NCBI GenBank assembly: GCA_000711775.1
Contig: ARYC01000087.1
Coordinates: 62,001-126,000 of the forward strand
Reading direction: 5' to 3'
Source of the DNA: Oxytricha trifallax
Lineage: Eukaryota > Ciliophora > Spirotrichea > Sporadotrichida > Oxytrichidae
DNA: 64,000 bases
The translations under genes were made by a program, and so were the position numbers. Shown here one piece after another: positions 1 through 12,359 of the stretch. Position 1 is the stretch's first letter. Each line of letters begins with the position of its first letter. Under the pieces are notes generated by a model. That model was not told the origin of the DNA, searched no databases, and was given only the letters and a program-made list of their open reading frames with translations.

Positions 1-60
1 AATCTAAAAATGTAAAAATCTCAGAAGAACCTTATTTCTACAAAAATTGGACATAGTAAA

Positions 61-499
61 AAGAAATTACTATTGTAGGAATACATTCGATTTGAGAAAA
101 TGAATTAAAATTAAATTAATTAAATATTAAAATCATGGCAGTTATGAAATCAAAAGTGACTCAAAATTCAAAAATAAATGGATTCTACGGTAGATCCCGC
201 AATTTAAGCTGGACTTTATTATTGGCATTATTCCCAAAACATCGAAGGAAGCGAGATATTTTGATTTTGAGCTAATTCCCAAAAATAGTATAATGGGTTA
301 TTCTCGCTTGGGCGATGAGATAAATTCATTATAGCTATAACAACCACTGTCTCATTTTAATGCGCTATCCAGAGAGTATAATATTGTCTGGGTTTGGAGA
401 CATTTTCCAAAAGCATAACTGAAAGTAATTAATAATTAATTAATTTTAATTTTAATTCATTTTCCCAAATCGAATGAATTACTACAATAATAATTTCTA
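61..499. repeat. Inverted-repeat-bounded segment upstream of the TPR gene
   Basis: Positions about 61-121 and 430-499 are reverse complements of one another at roughly 90% identity by eye; both contain CATTCGATTTG followed by AAAATGAATTAAAATTAA. The ~310-bp interior is less AT-rich than its surroundings. An ATG-to-TGA frame of 95 codons (135-422, TAA/TAG as Gln) lies inside, but with one stop codon such a length is expected by chance. No clear target duplication was found at the ends. It could be a MITE-like element, an IES or a spacer; it ends about 70 bp before the next start codon. Confidence 0.55.
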
Positions 500-566
500 T
501 GACTAAACTAGAAGTAAAAAGTCTGACACTATAAATACAGATTCAAAAAATCGCTAAATAGGCAAT

Positions 567-3500
567 ATGTCCTATGTAGACTCTCTAAATGAATCAGTAT
601 TGAAATAAAAATCTAAAGAAAGAATAGATCTTGGAACATCTCAAACTGAAGATTGCAGAAGGATTATGTTTAATATGGTCAATGGTATCAGGCAATAGTA
701 GAGAAGCAGGTAGTCTTCATAGAATATATAGAGTGATAAAGAAAACATAAGATAAAAGGTTCGTTCAAGATCTCCAATATATAGCTCAAGTGTGAAATCA
801 AACTATGAATTAGTCTTGAGAGAGTAATAGCTTGATATTTACAGCTAATAAAATCAATCAACGCCATTATTCTCAAATAAATTCAATAATGTAAAAGATC
901 AAATTTAGCATCTTCTAAAACAAAGTTAATAGTTGCTGTTCTAAATTTAATAAAAAGCGTAATAAGATAGCAAAATACAAGAACTCTTAACTAAAATTCT
1001 CACTGTTGAGAAATTGTTGAAACAAATCTACTCTATGAATGATTAGACCTTTGTTTTCCTAAGACTTTACAGTGCCTTTTTACTAATAAGTCTCTACAAT
1101 TTCATTGGAGATCATTAAAAGATCACTAAGTATCTTGAATAAAACACAAAGTCATATATGAATCTTAAGTAATTCCTTGAACATCTCTTAAAGAAACATA
1201 AACTGAAAAAGGAACTGTCAAACTACATTCTTTAAATCTATAAATTTAACAGTAAAGCTTTACTTTCAACATAGAAATATAGCAAAGCAGTCCTTGTACT
1301 TTCGGATATATCAAAATTGTATGATAGATGGCGCACTAATTAGTACACTCACATGCTGGATTAACTAGATGTTCATATTAAAAATGAATTTGGAATAGAT
1401 GATTACATTTAATCACCAAGGCTTTTTGCAGTAAATGATTTGATTAAGTTACATAATTAACAAATAACATTTTTGTTTTAAATAAATTAAAAAAGGAAAA
1501 CCACACATTTAAAGCAGTACTATTAAATCAAATTTTGTTAGTTAATGTAAATTTGAAAAGAAATTAGAGGTTTCAATTGAAAGTAGGTCAAGTGAAGCAG
1601 AATGCTTAATGCAACTTGGTAAATTATTTGAAGCTGTTGATAAATTTGAAAGTGTAAAATCCTAAATCGAAAAAGAGCTAGTCTTTGATAAACCTTTGAT
1701 CTATATAAACATATGCAATTAACTCGGAAACTGCTATCTAAAAATTGATGATTAAACTAGGGCACTTGAAAACTTTGAGACTAGCTTAAGTTTGATTAAT
1801 AAGTTGGAGGATAAATCATAAGTCAGCGATCTCATCGTATCTAAAATCTGCTAAAATATTGCATTGATCTCTGGATAAAAAGGCTATGTTAATGATTTTA
1901 TAAAGATGAGTGAAAAGAGTTTGACCATTCAAAACACTTAATATCAAAAGATATAAATATTTAATATATTAAAGAATTAAGTTAAGGATTAAAATACTTA
2001 TGTTTATATTAACAAGTACATTTTATGTATTTTTTTCAAAGCTCTCAGATCGAAAGAAAATAAATTAAAATATTTATTTGAGTCTATTCATTTTTTTATA
2101 AAGAATTTTTAAAATTTGTATTCTGTTAAGCTATTCAAAATATTAAATTAAATTACTATTAATATGCAAGTTAACATTTAAATTAAAATAGTCAGCCTAA
2201 TTAATAAATTCCTTTTATTATTCACATTTTTTATCATAAGCATGAAGAATTCAATGATTCAATATAATGTTTATATCAGAATATTAAAAATATTATAAAT
2301 ACAAAGTCATTTATTCTTTTGATTTTGCTTAAACTCTTCAGTATTTATAATGTTTTTAATTTGTTTTATTCTATATTCCTTAAATCCCCTTAAACATTGT
2401 GTATTTAATAAACTGGTATATAATCAAATATAATAAACTAGGTTTTAATTAAATTAAATGTTCTGCCTTAATTTCATAATGAAGTTTTGACTTCTTAAAT
2501 TCAATGTGCTAACTCCTATGATTAAGCTGGAGACTATGAAAGATCTTGCTAGTACCTAGAAAAGGCATTTTAGACTTGTAAAAACACCAACGGTGAATAT
2601 GATCTTTAAACAGCAGAAATTCTTATACAATTAGCTACTGCTTATGAGTTAGACAGCCAGTAAGTCATATATTAATCATTAAATTGTTTTTAGATTTTCT
2701 GAGTCGATTAAGAGACTTGAGCATGCATGTGTGATTATGAAAAGAATAGAAAAACAGAAAATTCATCCAGAGTTCAAGTAGAAAGAAATTATCACAAATG
2801 TTAATAAAATACTGCTCAAACTTATAGATATGTATTTGCAAGTCAATTAAATACACTAAAGTTAGAGCATCTTAAAGGATATAGATGAAAGAGCCTAAAA
2901 AGTAAAATTTAGATGGTTATAATACAATTTAGATTGATGATGAATTGAGTTATAAATTGCTCAATGAAACTGCCAACATATTGAGAAAACATAATAACAC
3001 GTAGCTTGCTCTAGATTTCTATAAGAAGTCATTGTAATTTATCTTACTAAGTAATTAAACTCAATTGTTTATAAAATTGTATAAAGTAAGATAAATTATT
3101 CTAAGTTTACTGATTTTAGAATATGCTTGAAGAACAAATACAAGAATACTTACCTTGACCAGTTTGACACCTCAAAAATATTAATCAACATAGCATCATG
3201 TGAATATATGAGACAAAACTATTAAGAAGCATTGAAGTATTATGAGCACGCTTTGCAAGTAGTCATGAATTAAAAGGGACTTATCAAAGATTCAAAAGAA
3301 TCAGCCAAGCTTCAAATGCAGATAAACATAATAATATTAAAATGATTTCACTTTTTTTTAATAAAAATCAGTTTTAGGGAGAATACAATCAGAGATTGGA
3401 AATTTCTAAATGGCACAAAAAATGTTTCAATAAGCTATTGTAATTTTATTTCTAATTTTATTTTTCTTTAGCAAGGACTAGAGAGAACTTCGACAAAAAA

Positions 3501-3570
3501 CGATTGTGAAAATCATTCAATGCTTGTAGAAGCAAACTATGCTCTAAGATAACTATACGAGAAAAATTGA
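567..3570 (+). CDS. TPR-like (tetratricopeptide) protein, interrupted gene
   Basis: The frame opens at the ATG at 567 and is rich in TAA/TAG Gln codons. The first ~90 residues are low-complexity (Q/S/R). Helical repeats follow, with TPR-like patterns such as YINICNQLGNCYLKI plus ALENFETSL around 1700-1800, and NIASCEYMRQNYQEALKYYE around 3190-3250. The sequence is broken by AT-rich stretches: a short break near 1480-1560, a ~470-bp one at about 1975-2445 that is probably an IES, and small GT...AG introns such as 2662-2693. The last exon ends at TGA 3568-3570. TPR repeats are protein-interaction scaffolds; no catalytic motif is visible. The family call rests on repeat spacing only, and the specific role is unknown. 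Confidence 0.6.
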
Positions 3571-3728
3571 CTTCTACAATTACTTTGCAAATTTTAATTT
3601 TTACTTGATTTAAAATCATTTCAGATAGATAAGTGTAATATTTGAAAATCTAATGCAAATAATTTAATTGATTTGTTAATTTCTAGGCCTCTTTACTAAA
3701 GTAATAACGGACTCTAATAATTAATGTA
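3571..3728. other. Short AT-rich convergent intergenic stretch
   Basis: This lies between the stop of the plus-strand TPR gene and the stop of the minus-strand kinase gene. No coding signal or telomere repeat is seen. Confidence 0.6.
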
Positions 3729-6700
3729 TCATAAAAATTCTCTTCTCCATTATAGAGTCTTATTAATTATTTATGGTTGTTAAAGTTGTTGCTAATGCTA
3801 CTACTGCTGCTATTGCTAATTAGGATTTGTAAAATAGTTGTTTTATTAAACAGTGTGTCTTCTATTACTGCCTTAGCATATTAACGATTTTAACTCTTAA
3901 GCAGCTCCAACTAGTGAGCTCTTCTTATTGTGATGCTGTAATTACTATTGCTATTAAAGATGCTTCAGAGAGCCAGCTGAATCGTAGTTGTTATTGCTGT
4001 TGAATTGTTAAGTTTGATTGAAATTGCTGATTTCAGAACTAAAGCACTGCATGTTAGGTGTATCAGAATTGTGCTTTGCCAAGTCAGGCTAAGTCATATT
4101 CGCAAATGGCGACTAATTCAAGTACCCTGAAATATTTCCTTAAGTTTAGTTAAAGTTAAGCTTTTGAGTGTTATAACCTCCTCTTACCAAGGAACTCGAT
4201 CTGTTATCTTCTTAAGACATCATGTCATATTACTAATTACCTTAAAAACAAGCTGATGAGTCTCTGTTTCTATCACCAGCTCCTTAAAACTTCAGGTTAT
4301 TTGAGAGAAGTGAGTTGTTAAGGAAGTTACTTCCACCAAGTGTCTAAGACAGTTAATTTTAATTCTCCTAAAAACTGCCATAATAATTGTGATGAGCTTG
4401 ATTTCCGAGAGTTCCTGAATCTCTCGACTTCTCCAAATGAATGCTGAAAGGGTTTGGCTAAGTCAAAACCCCAAAACCCCTTAGTGAGGTTTATAAGTGC
4501 TTTGATTAGTAGGGTAAAGTTGGGGTTTTATTAGGGTTAGTAGAGAAAACGCAAGTTTAATGAGACTTTAATATGTATTTAATGAGTATTAGTTAAATTA
4601 TATCACACGAATTTTACTTGCTTGTCTTTGTTGTATCTCTTGAATCTCGCTTTCTTTAGTGGTTCGAGCATATCGTCTAAGGATTGTCTTGGAAATGCTG
4701 GAGCTCTTACTATTATCTTCTCTACAATCTTCTTTATTTCTTAGCATACATCATCTTGTTTTATGTGCTTCTCAGCTAGATTTATTTATTATTTTTCATA
4801 TTTTGTATTAATGTAAGTCATGCTTTCCATATCGCACTCTAAAATTATTGCAGCTACTGCCCAAACATCCCACTAAATAGAGGCATTAGTCCATGTCTCT
4901 CTGATTGGGAAGTAACCTGGAGTACCAAGAACCTTTGCTAAGGTTACAATCTCTTATCTTAAGGCTCTATTAAAATCGATTACAAACTACTTCTAAAGGG
5001 CAAAGGTTTAGCATAACATTTTCAGGCTTCAAATCTCTATGAACGTATCCAAGCTCGTGAAGTTCCTAAACACCCTATTATCATATTAGATAGAATATCA
5101 TTCAAGTCATCTGGGTATCTGTTTTAATATAGATAATCTCGGAGAGTCATTTCAAACTTTTTTAGCCTTAGCGCGATGAAACCAAACCCTAAAATAACAC
5201 CATCTAGCTTGAGCAAATTCTTGCAATCTTATTTCTAAGCCTCTCTAAGTACAATATATTCGTTAGCAAACTCATTTTGATACTGCTCGTTTTTAAGGAG
5301 ATAGCTGAAAGGATATACCTTGTAGGCATAGTCATCAACCACTATGAGTTTTGCTTTAGCAGGTACGTTTATATGAAAGTAGTTTTCAATACAACTGCTA
5401 AGGTCTACTGCATTAGTGCAGGAATATACATGGCTCTCTCTTAAAAGCATGCTAAAAAGACATTACCAGCAGGTTGATTCATTAATTCTATTCGCTTCTG
5501 CCTCTTGAGCTTCTCCTGTTGTTATTTTTAAGTCTCAAGATTATTAGATTTTTATTTAGCGGGCACTAATTTCTAAGTCTCTTTATCTTAAATCAAGAAC
5601 TCACTTAGGTGATGCTTCTGCATATGTTTCTTAACTTTAGCTGAGTGAGTATAAGACTTCTCACAAGTCGTGCACTAGTACCTGCCATCGACCTTATCTT
5701 GCTTAAAATACACCTTAGCTTTCCCAGAGTGAACCTCTTTCATATGTCTCTTCAAACTGGAATCAGTAGAGAAATAATTTTAGCTGTCTTAGCATTCAAA
5801 AGTTTTAATCCTTTAAATCTGAAGCTGTTCCTTTTCTTCCTCAACATCTTTTATTGATGTTTAAACTTCTATTTCAGCTTTCTGCTTCATGTTTTAAACC
5901 TATATAATAAAAACCTGTGCTTCAAAATCAAGAGCTCTTAGCTCTGCCTCCCTCTCAATATATATAACTTCTTGTTTCTTGGTTGAACCAAAGTTAAGCA
6001 TTGATTGACCTGCTCCTAAAAGTGCCGCTCTACGATTTAAGTTGACCGCCATGTTTAAATTCAAATTTAAATTTCTATTATAAAGCTCTTAAAACCTCTA
6101 TAGCTATAGCTGGAATATATAGGAGTTGCTACAGCATTAATGATGGTTTGATCTCAGCTCTAAGACTTCATATTTATACTCAGTTTATAACTATAATTTT
6201 TGTAATTTTGCTCTTAATAATTTTGATTCTGGTACCAACTCAGATAAAGTTCAGGTTGGTACTGGTACCAATTATTTGAACCAGATTAGAACTTTTCCAT
6301 TAAAACCTCACTGGATTAAAACTAGGTACTAATTAAGTTTTGGTACTATTAATTTGGTACCAATTAAACTTAAACGAATTTAGTACCGGTACTAATTAAA
6401 TTTAAACAAATTTAGTACTATTTTAATGGAACTAAATTGATAACAATGGAGCTCCATCTCTGAAGTTTGTTGCAGCTTCTGCGAACTTTCTCCACGTATC
6501 TTTACAGGGTTGACCTCCTATAAGATGCCCATATTTAATAGTAAGATTTAAAGGATAGGATCCAGAAGTCTATAAATTAAAACTTGAAATTCATTAATAG
6601 GAAGAGGAACAAAGATGGAATCATTCAATGAACAAATGAAAAGGGTTGAGGCTCAAGAAATGATATCAAGATTCAGAAGCAAGGAGGATCTCTATCGATA

Positions 6701-9700
6701 CCTTACTTAGCATGGTAAAATAAATTGATGTTAATCAACGATGTATACAGTTGGTCTATTCCTTCCAACGATGGAAGGTACTAAAATATCATTCTTAAAA
6801 GCAATACTCTGAGAGGAGAAGAAAGCTTTTAAAAACATAGAAATCAAACTGATTGAAATACCTAACTACCCAGAGATTTCAGTCACAAATCTCTACGAGG
6901 ATGCAATGAAAGATGATGAAGTGGTTATTCACCTTCCTAGCAAGAAGTAACTCTCAAATAAATTGCCTGAAAGAAGCTTCTTCTTTGGTGTTCTTGGTAC
7001 AATCAAAGAGGATTATTTGAGAGAAATTATAGAAGAAGCTCATAAGAAACGCTACTCTATTTCTCCTGAAGATTAAAAGAAGCAAGGAATACTAATAAGC
7101 GAGACGTGGCTAGCAAAGCCTTAAGAAGTATCCTTATCTCTCTAGTAAGCTTTGATTTATAACTTTTTAGGGAAACCTGGAACTGGTATATTTCTAATTA
7201 AAGAGAATGCAAAGGTTCACAGAGAGAGAAAGTCTCAAACCATTCATTAAGTTAGCAAGAGACTTTATAATAAAGTTTAAAAGTCTGATGAAATGAACAT
7301 AGATGCTGGTGCTGGTACAAAAGAGAAGAAACATGGGTCCTAGTAAAGCACCAGAGGAAGAAAAGAAAGAGAAGCCGAATCCATTTAAGAGTTCGTTTGA
7401 TATGTGAAATAATTCATCCATTTAAGTCTAACACTTATTAATAAACATTCATTCTTCCTTTCCTTGCACATATCGTAGTCTAGTCATTACCCACTCTCTT
7501 GCAACTACTCTGTATTAAGTCTAGTGTGTCGATTGGTAGATAATGCATTAGGTGATACAGCAAGAGTTTCTTGTAGTGAGTCTTAATCTAACTCCAATAG
7601 AATTCGATTCCATTAAATTGAAGACTGTAAGGAACGTTATACACAGGAGTTATCTTTAATTCTTCATAAGCTTTCTTAGATTCCTTAGTCTTATGAACTG
7701 AGAGGTTATCAACAAACAGGATTATCTGTTGATCGTTGTACTTATCTCTTAGCTTATGTAAGAACTCTATATACTGCTCTCGCTTAATAGAGCGAGGATG
7801 AATAACATAAGTTTCTAAGCCTGAATCTTCACTAATACCAGCCAAAATTGCGTGAGTGACAACCTTAACCTTTTAGTCATACACTTCTATATTATCGTAT
7901 TTCTTGTACCAAGACTTATTAATAAAGGTGTTGAACGTAAACACAGCTTCATCAGCGTGTATGAACTTGATGTTATTATCAACAGACCTCTGCATTTAAT
8001 CATATATATAGTTTAAATTATTACTATAAAATGGCAGAGTAAAGTCAATCACTTTCTTCACTCTATTGACAGTCTTGAAGGTAATACCATTCCTTCAATA
8101 AATATTTGCGATAGTCTATGGTGAGATACGCATGTCAGGAAACTTGCGATGAACATCACAGCTCGCTAGTCAAGTGGGAAATGTGCCCAATACTTAAGAG
8201 TCTTAGAATCGCAGAGATATTCAATATGGTGCTAAGAGAACTTTTGTTTTCTTACAGGATGTTATCAAGAACCAGAATTGAAATGCTAAACAGCTAACAA
8301 GCAATGATACCTAACTGTTGAGGCACTCTTGCGCAGGAGCTTAGCTATAGCAGCATAATTCATAACTGGTTTGAGTTAGTCTAAATTAATACTCGCACCA
8401 TACCTAAGCTTAAGCAGTAAATCTAAATATTTCTCATCATAAATAGACCCCAAAATCGCTAATTTCTATTTCTCATTTTGCAAACTGGCCTAAAATTTCT
8501 CTACTAACCCTAATAAAACCCCAACTTTACCCTACTAATCAAAGCACTTATAAACCTCACTAAGGGGTTTTGGGGTTTTGAGTGTTGTTCAAATTATTGG
8601 TGGAGAAATTTTAATTGTGTAAAGATGAGCTAATTGAAGGCACAAAGTTTGGCTAAACAGCCGTCTTCGCAGATAAACTATTAGTACTTTTCATGTTTTA
8701 TAGTTAAAATGCTTTTTATTCTTGAATAATTTTCTTGTAAAGTACGTTATTACAAATAGGTTCTAATTAATCAAGTATAATATACTGTGTATATATTACA
8801 AAGAATATTTGTTTATTTGTTGTAATTAGGTAATAATGAAAGAATTTTCGATAATTGCATTCTTCTTTACCTCTTCAATTGAATACCCTAATCTCTATAC
8901 AATAGTTTATATAATGGATTCATCAAGATTATCCCCATAATTATTATAATATTATGGCTCACTAGGATTTTAAATAGCTCCGCTCATGTACTATTATTAA
9001 GCTTAATCTAGCTTTTAATCTTGCTGATTGACATTATTTGTGGTTATCTGACTGTTGTTGATTAATGGAGAGAGTAGGAAAAAGATTTCATAATGCGAAT
9101 TATTGTTAATGTTTTAACCGTTATTATTTGTCATATTTCCAGTAGCATTTAGATTTTAGTTTTAATGAGGTTATGCACTGTTTATTCTTTGCCCATGTAT
9201 ATGTTAATTACTATGATAGTTTGTTCTATCTTAGAATTGAGGTTGTTAACTTTGCTAGGTAAAGTATTAGTTCTATATTTATTCATGGTTTTAATTTGCC
9301 CCTCGGAAATATGAATTACAAGGCATGCTGCTTTAATCCGCTTGTTTATTAGTTAAATGAGCAGGCTTAGGTTGATTCTCTTGGGCTATTTCAGAACTTG
9401 ATTTAATTAACTCAGGTTAATGAGACTGTGATCTAATTACTGGTCCTGTGCTACAGTTAGAATCAGATCTAGACTAAAACCAAGGATCAGTAAGAATATC
9501 CCTAGCACTGGGTCTATGATTAGCATCAACAGCAAATATTCTTTTGATAAGATTGATTGCCTCGGTACTTAATGTTGCCAATACTTCACTTGGTAGTTTA
9601 TAATCTGCTCTTCTAATTTTCTTGTAAAGTTCAGCATCAGTTGCACCTCTATAAGGGAACTATCCACTCAACAGTGTAAAAAGTAAGACTCCTAGTGCCC

Positions 9701-12030
9701 AAATATCTGCTGGTGGTCCAGCATATTCAAGTTTCTAAACTATTTCAGGTGCCATATATGAAGGAGTTCCGCAGAAAATCTTGATCTTTTTATCATTAGG
9801 TATGCAAGTAGAAAAACCAAAATCTATAATCTTTATGTTATTTTAATCATCAAGTAGCAAGTTTTCTAGTTTAATGTCCCTATGAGTGATGCAGCGACTA
9901 TGACAATACTTTATACCTTCTAAAATTTGTTTAAAAATTCTTTTAGCATCGTTCTCTTCAAGTCTTCTGTTTGGTTTGGACTTGAGGTATCCATGTAAAC
10001 TTCCGCCTCCAACATACTCCATCACAAGAATAACATATTTTGATGTGTCAATTACCTCGTAAAGTCTTATTATACTAGAATGCTTCATTTTTTCCATAAT
10101 TTTAATTTCTCTTTTAACAGACTTCCTTCTATTAGGATCAAGGAGTTTGTACTTTTTATAGATCTTTAAAGCGACCTTTTTGTTGCTTGGTTTATGAAGT
10201 CCTATTCTGACGACTGCATAAGCTCCCTAACCGATTTATTTTCCAATAATATATTCATCGAGGGATGATTTGTTTGAAAAGCACATACTATCGTCATTTG
10301 GATTGCTTTCTTATTATTTAGGATCAGTCTGTGGTTGAGTCTGTTACGCTTATTGAGTATTGTTCTGCAAAGCCCTATTTTTATCTTAATCTTGTAAATT
10401 TTCAATATTTTTAATTGGCTCTTATTGTTTTTGCAAAATTGCTCTGGGAGTTATAGATTCTCTTGGAATTTTAAGCACTTGAGTATTTTCCAAATTCCTC
10501 TCTTAAGCAACTTAATCCTTTATAAATTAAGTGCCTCTTGGAGTCGTTGATATCTCGGTCTTTCTTGTATTTTAAACATTAAGTGTGATTCCAGTTGGTA
10601 CATCCTCATTAGTAGTCATAATATTTTCTTTTTATTGTAGTTTATCATAATGATCTTAACCCTTAACTTGAATATTTTAATCATTTTTGACTATGCCTGT
10701 ATTGTTAAAGCTCATGCAGAAGGATCCATTCTTAGGACTTTATACTTAAGAAGCATTTGAAGATTGCCTTTTATGTGTGGGTATGATACCTTAATTTGTA
10801 TTGTAATTTATTTGATTTAATGGCTGGTTAGACCCATTTATTTAGTTTATCATCAAAGCTAACTTGTTTGATGAAAGCTGTTGGATTATTTGTCTTTACT
10901 TTTTAGTATGAATCTAAAAATCTTTTATTTATTAATTTTACTAATAAATAATTGCTACCTTTTTAACTTATCCATAAATTACTTGTATTCATTCAAAGTA
11001 GTAGCAGTGTTAGATCCCTATTTCACTGCAGTTCGTTATTATGAATTGCTTGCGCTAGTACCTTCATTTGTTCTATATTACTGATTATAGGCAGCTTATT
11101 ATGGTTAAGAGTTACGACTTCCAATTACAGGTTGATGTTTATCTTTATCATCAGAGTTGTTCTTGAGTGGACCTTCACTCTCGCATCTCTAATTTTAAGC
11201 TGGTTGCTACTTCTAAAAAGTAATATTTGCTTAAGCCAAAACCTTTTGCGGAATTTATTGACAAGTCTTATTTAGTAAGTTCTTTGACGAGCTCTACTTT
11301 GAATTTTGATTTGAGCTGTTTGAAATCCCTCTGAAGTTTTAAGTGAGCTGGCTGGGAGTTGTGGAGATATTTAAGCCTAAAGCAGAAGTATTGAGATTTT
11401 ACTATGTGCCCATGGTTCCGACAAGACCTGTTGTAGGATATCGATTATACTTATTTCTTAAGTTATTGTTTGAATTCTACTTTTGAATAGCTCCAGTAAA
11501 TATGTTCTAAGTCTGATTCAATACATTTTTAGGAGTAGATTTTTAATAGGGAGTTGTACTCTATCTGTAAGTTCCATTGGCATGCTTTGAAACAACTCCA
11601 GAAGAGCTGGTTCTTTGCTAATGAAATGACGTAGGTTACATATTTGAGGAAACATTGTTCGAAACTCTCGCATTAAATATAATATTAATTTGAGTACATT
11701 TTCGTAATTTTAATTGGCAAGTACTTGATCTACTGTCATCTGACTAGATTTCTTGGTATTAATAATTTGATCAACTTTTTCAGATGTGAACTTCAATGGC
11801 ACAGTTTAGTTCAACATAGATTAAGGAGTATGATTCACTTAGGTATTAAGTACTCGAGTATTAGGGCTCAAAGGCATGTCTTTTTTCTGTAGACTGTCAT
11901 ATTTTTATTATATAAAATTTTGAGTCTTCTTTATCTTCTCTGTTGAAGAAACTTTCCCTGAATCTAAAAAGCTATAATTTAATCTATAATGTATACCTTT
12001 CATAGTTGGCTTTGATCTCTAGGAATTCAT
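3729..12030 (-). CDS. SNF1/AMPK-like Ser/Thr protein kinase, split by TBE-A
   Basis: The proposed start is the ATG at 12030-12028 (MNSQRSKPTMKG); the stop TGA is at 3731-3729. The N-terminal ~550 residues are Q/N/S-rich and low complexity. The kinase domain lies at about 9490-10250 and shows the glycine loop GQGAYAVVRIG, VALKIYKK (catalytic Lys), THRDIKLENLL, DFGFS and MAPEI. A linker follows, then a UBA-like segment, LDESIIQTIVQRLGYSIEEV, as found after SNF1/MARK/BRSK kinase domains. The C-terminus is Q/N-rich. TBE-A sits inside the C-terminal coding sequence: frame SSLHNQNFSTNNLNN continues as TQPNPFSIHLEKS when the element and one AGT copy are removed. Small introns or IESs shift frame elsewhere (for example near 11670) and were not all resolved. 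The subfamily is uncertain; the kinase call is firm. Confidence 0.85.
4464..4548 (+). repeat. TBE-A left terminal inverted repeat
   Basis: 85 bp, identical by eye to the reverse complement of the right end. The outer 17 bp are telomere-like (C1A4C4A4C4). Confidence 0.95.
4603..6052 (-). pseudogene. TBE-A 57-kDa zinc-finger/kinase gene, frameshifted
   Basis: Start ATG 6052-6050 (MAVNLNRRAALLGAG); stop TGA 4605-4603; about 483 codons, the size expected for the 57-kDa TBE protein. The N-terminal third has C2H2-type fingers: a cysteine and histidine pair set around 5750-5830, and CTTCEKSYTHSAKVKKHMQKH around 5600-5660. The C-terminal half is kinase-like with a degenerate HRDLKPENVML segment at about 5010-5050. 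Relative to TBE-B, one base is missing near 5405-5420 (GCACTAATGCAG against GCATTAAATGCAG), and a further frame change precedes the HRD motif, so this copy is not intact. The role of the protein in TBE biology is unknown. Confidence 0.85.
6229..6425. promoter_or_regulatory. GGTAC/GTACC motif cluster between divergent TBE-A genes
   Basis: The spacer between the divergently read 57-kDa (-) and 22-kDa (+) genes holds about ten copies of GGTAC, GTACC or GGTACT, several as the palindrome GGTACC, interspersed with ATTAAnTTTnAA-type repeats. The same cluster occurs at the same place in TBE-B. Its position suggests a bidirectional promoter or binding-site array; this is inference. Confidence 0.45.
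6615..7407 (+). pseudogene. TBE-A 22-kDa gene, with nonsense and frameshift
   Basis: Start ATG 6615 (MESFNEQMKRVEAQEM). A 36-nt GT...AG intron lies at 6715-6750, and a second ~26-nt intron at about 7145-7172 precedes the K/E-rich tail. The frame ends at TGA 7405-7407. Compared with TBE-B, codon TGT has become TGA at 6810-6812, one extra base sits near 7108-7125, and there is another slip before 7330. The copy is therefore dead. The function of the 22-kDa TBE protein is unknown, and I see no domain I recognise. Confidence 0.82.
7414..8476 (-). pseudogene. TBE-A transposase (D,D34E, Tc1/IS630-like), decayed
   Basis: The frame runs from ATG 8476-8474 to TGA 7416-7414. The catalytic signature is visible: ADEAVF (first Asp), then VDNLSVHKTK (second Asp), and Glu of NGIEFYW exactly 34 residues later, the spacing known for the TBE 42-kDa transposase. 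The N-terminal half is helix-turn-helix-like. Defects: a 1-bp difference near 8450, a TGA where TBE-B has AGA (near 8270), a 1-bp loss at about 8153, and a TGA at 8097-8095 that TBE-B shares. Confidence 0.88.
8496..8580 (-). repeat. TBE-A right terminal inverted repeat
   Basis: 85-bp perfect inverse of the left end, ending GGGGTTTTGGGGTTTTG next to the AGT target duplicate. Confidence 0.95.
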
Positions 12031-12359
12031 AATTATTGCATAAGAAAAATTTAAATTAGTTAAATAAGTAAGTATAGTTTTTAATTATTTACGTATTCGT
12101 TAATATTTCCGTTAATATAATTTAAAAATTTTAATAATAAGCTAATTACATATTATACCTTTACTTTTAAGTTTCTATTATTTCCTTCTTATTAATATAT
12201 TTTTTCTTTATTTTATTTCAATAAATTTAGATATAAATATTTGTCTTTAGTTCTTTCAGCTTACGATTGTTTATAAGTTATCCGGATTTCTATATCACAA
12301 ATGTGATTTGATTGAATCCTTTTTTATAATTTACTATACTATCATATACTCATATAGTT
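12031..12359. other. AT-rich spacer
   Basis: This lies between the kinase start and the stop of the next minus-strand gene. It is very AT-rich with no coding signal or repeat recognised. It presumably holds the kinase 5' flank and the neighbour's 3' flank. Confidence 0.5.

Larger units (their letters stand above)
4464..8580. mobile_element. TBE-family transposon (TBE-A)
   Basis: This is a complete 4117-bp element. It has 85-bp perfect terminal inverted repeats starting CAAAACCCCAAAACCCC and a 3-bp target duplication AGT (4461-4463 and 8581-8583), matching the ANT target rule known for Oxytricha TBEs. It carries the three known TBE gene types: a zinc-finger/kinase '57 kDa' gene (-), a '22 kDa' gene (+) and a D,D34E transposase (-). 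All three have inactivating changes. It interrupts the coding sequence of the minus-strand kinase gene. TBE transposases are known to act in germline DNA elimination in Oxytricha, and TBEs are absent from the somatic genome. Confidence 0.97.

Noticed and set aside
135-422. 95-codon ORF inside the inverted-repeat segment
   Set aside because: With only TGA as stop and this AT content, frames of this length are expected by chance; no motif seen.
4464-4480. C4A4 repeats as macronuclear telomeres or telomere addition sites
   Set aside because: They occur only as the outer ends of the two TBE inverted repeats, with ANT target duplications; no other C4A4 tracts mark chromosome ends.
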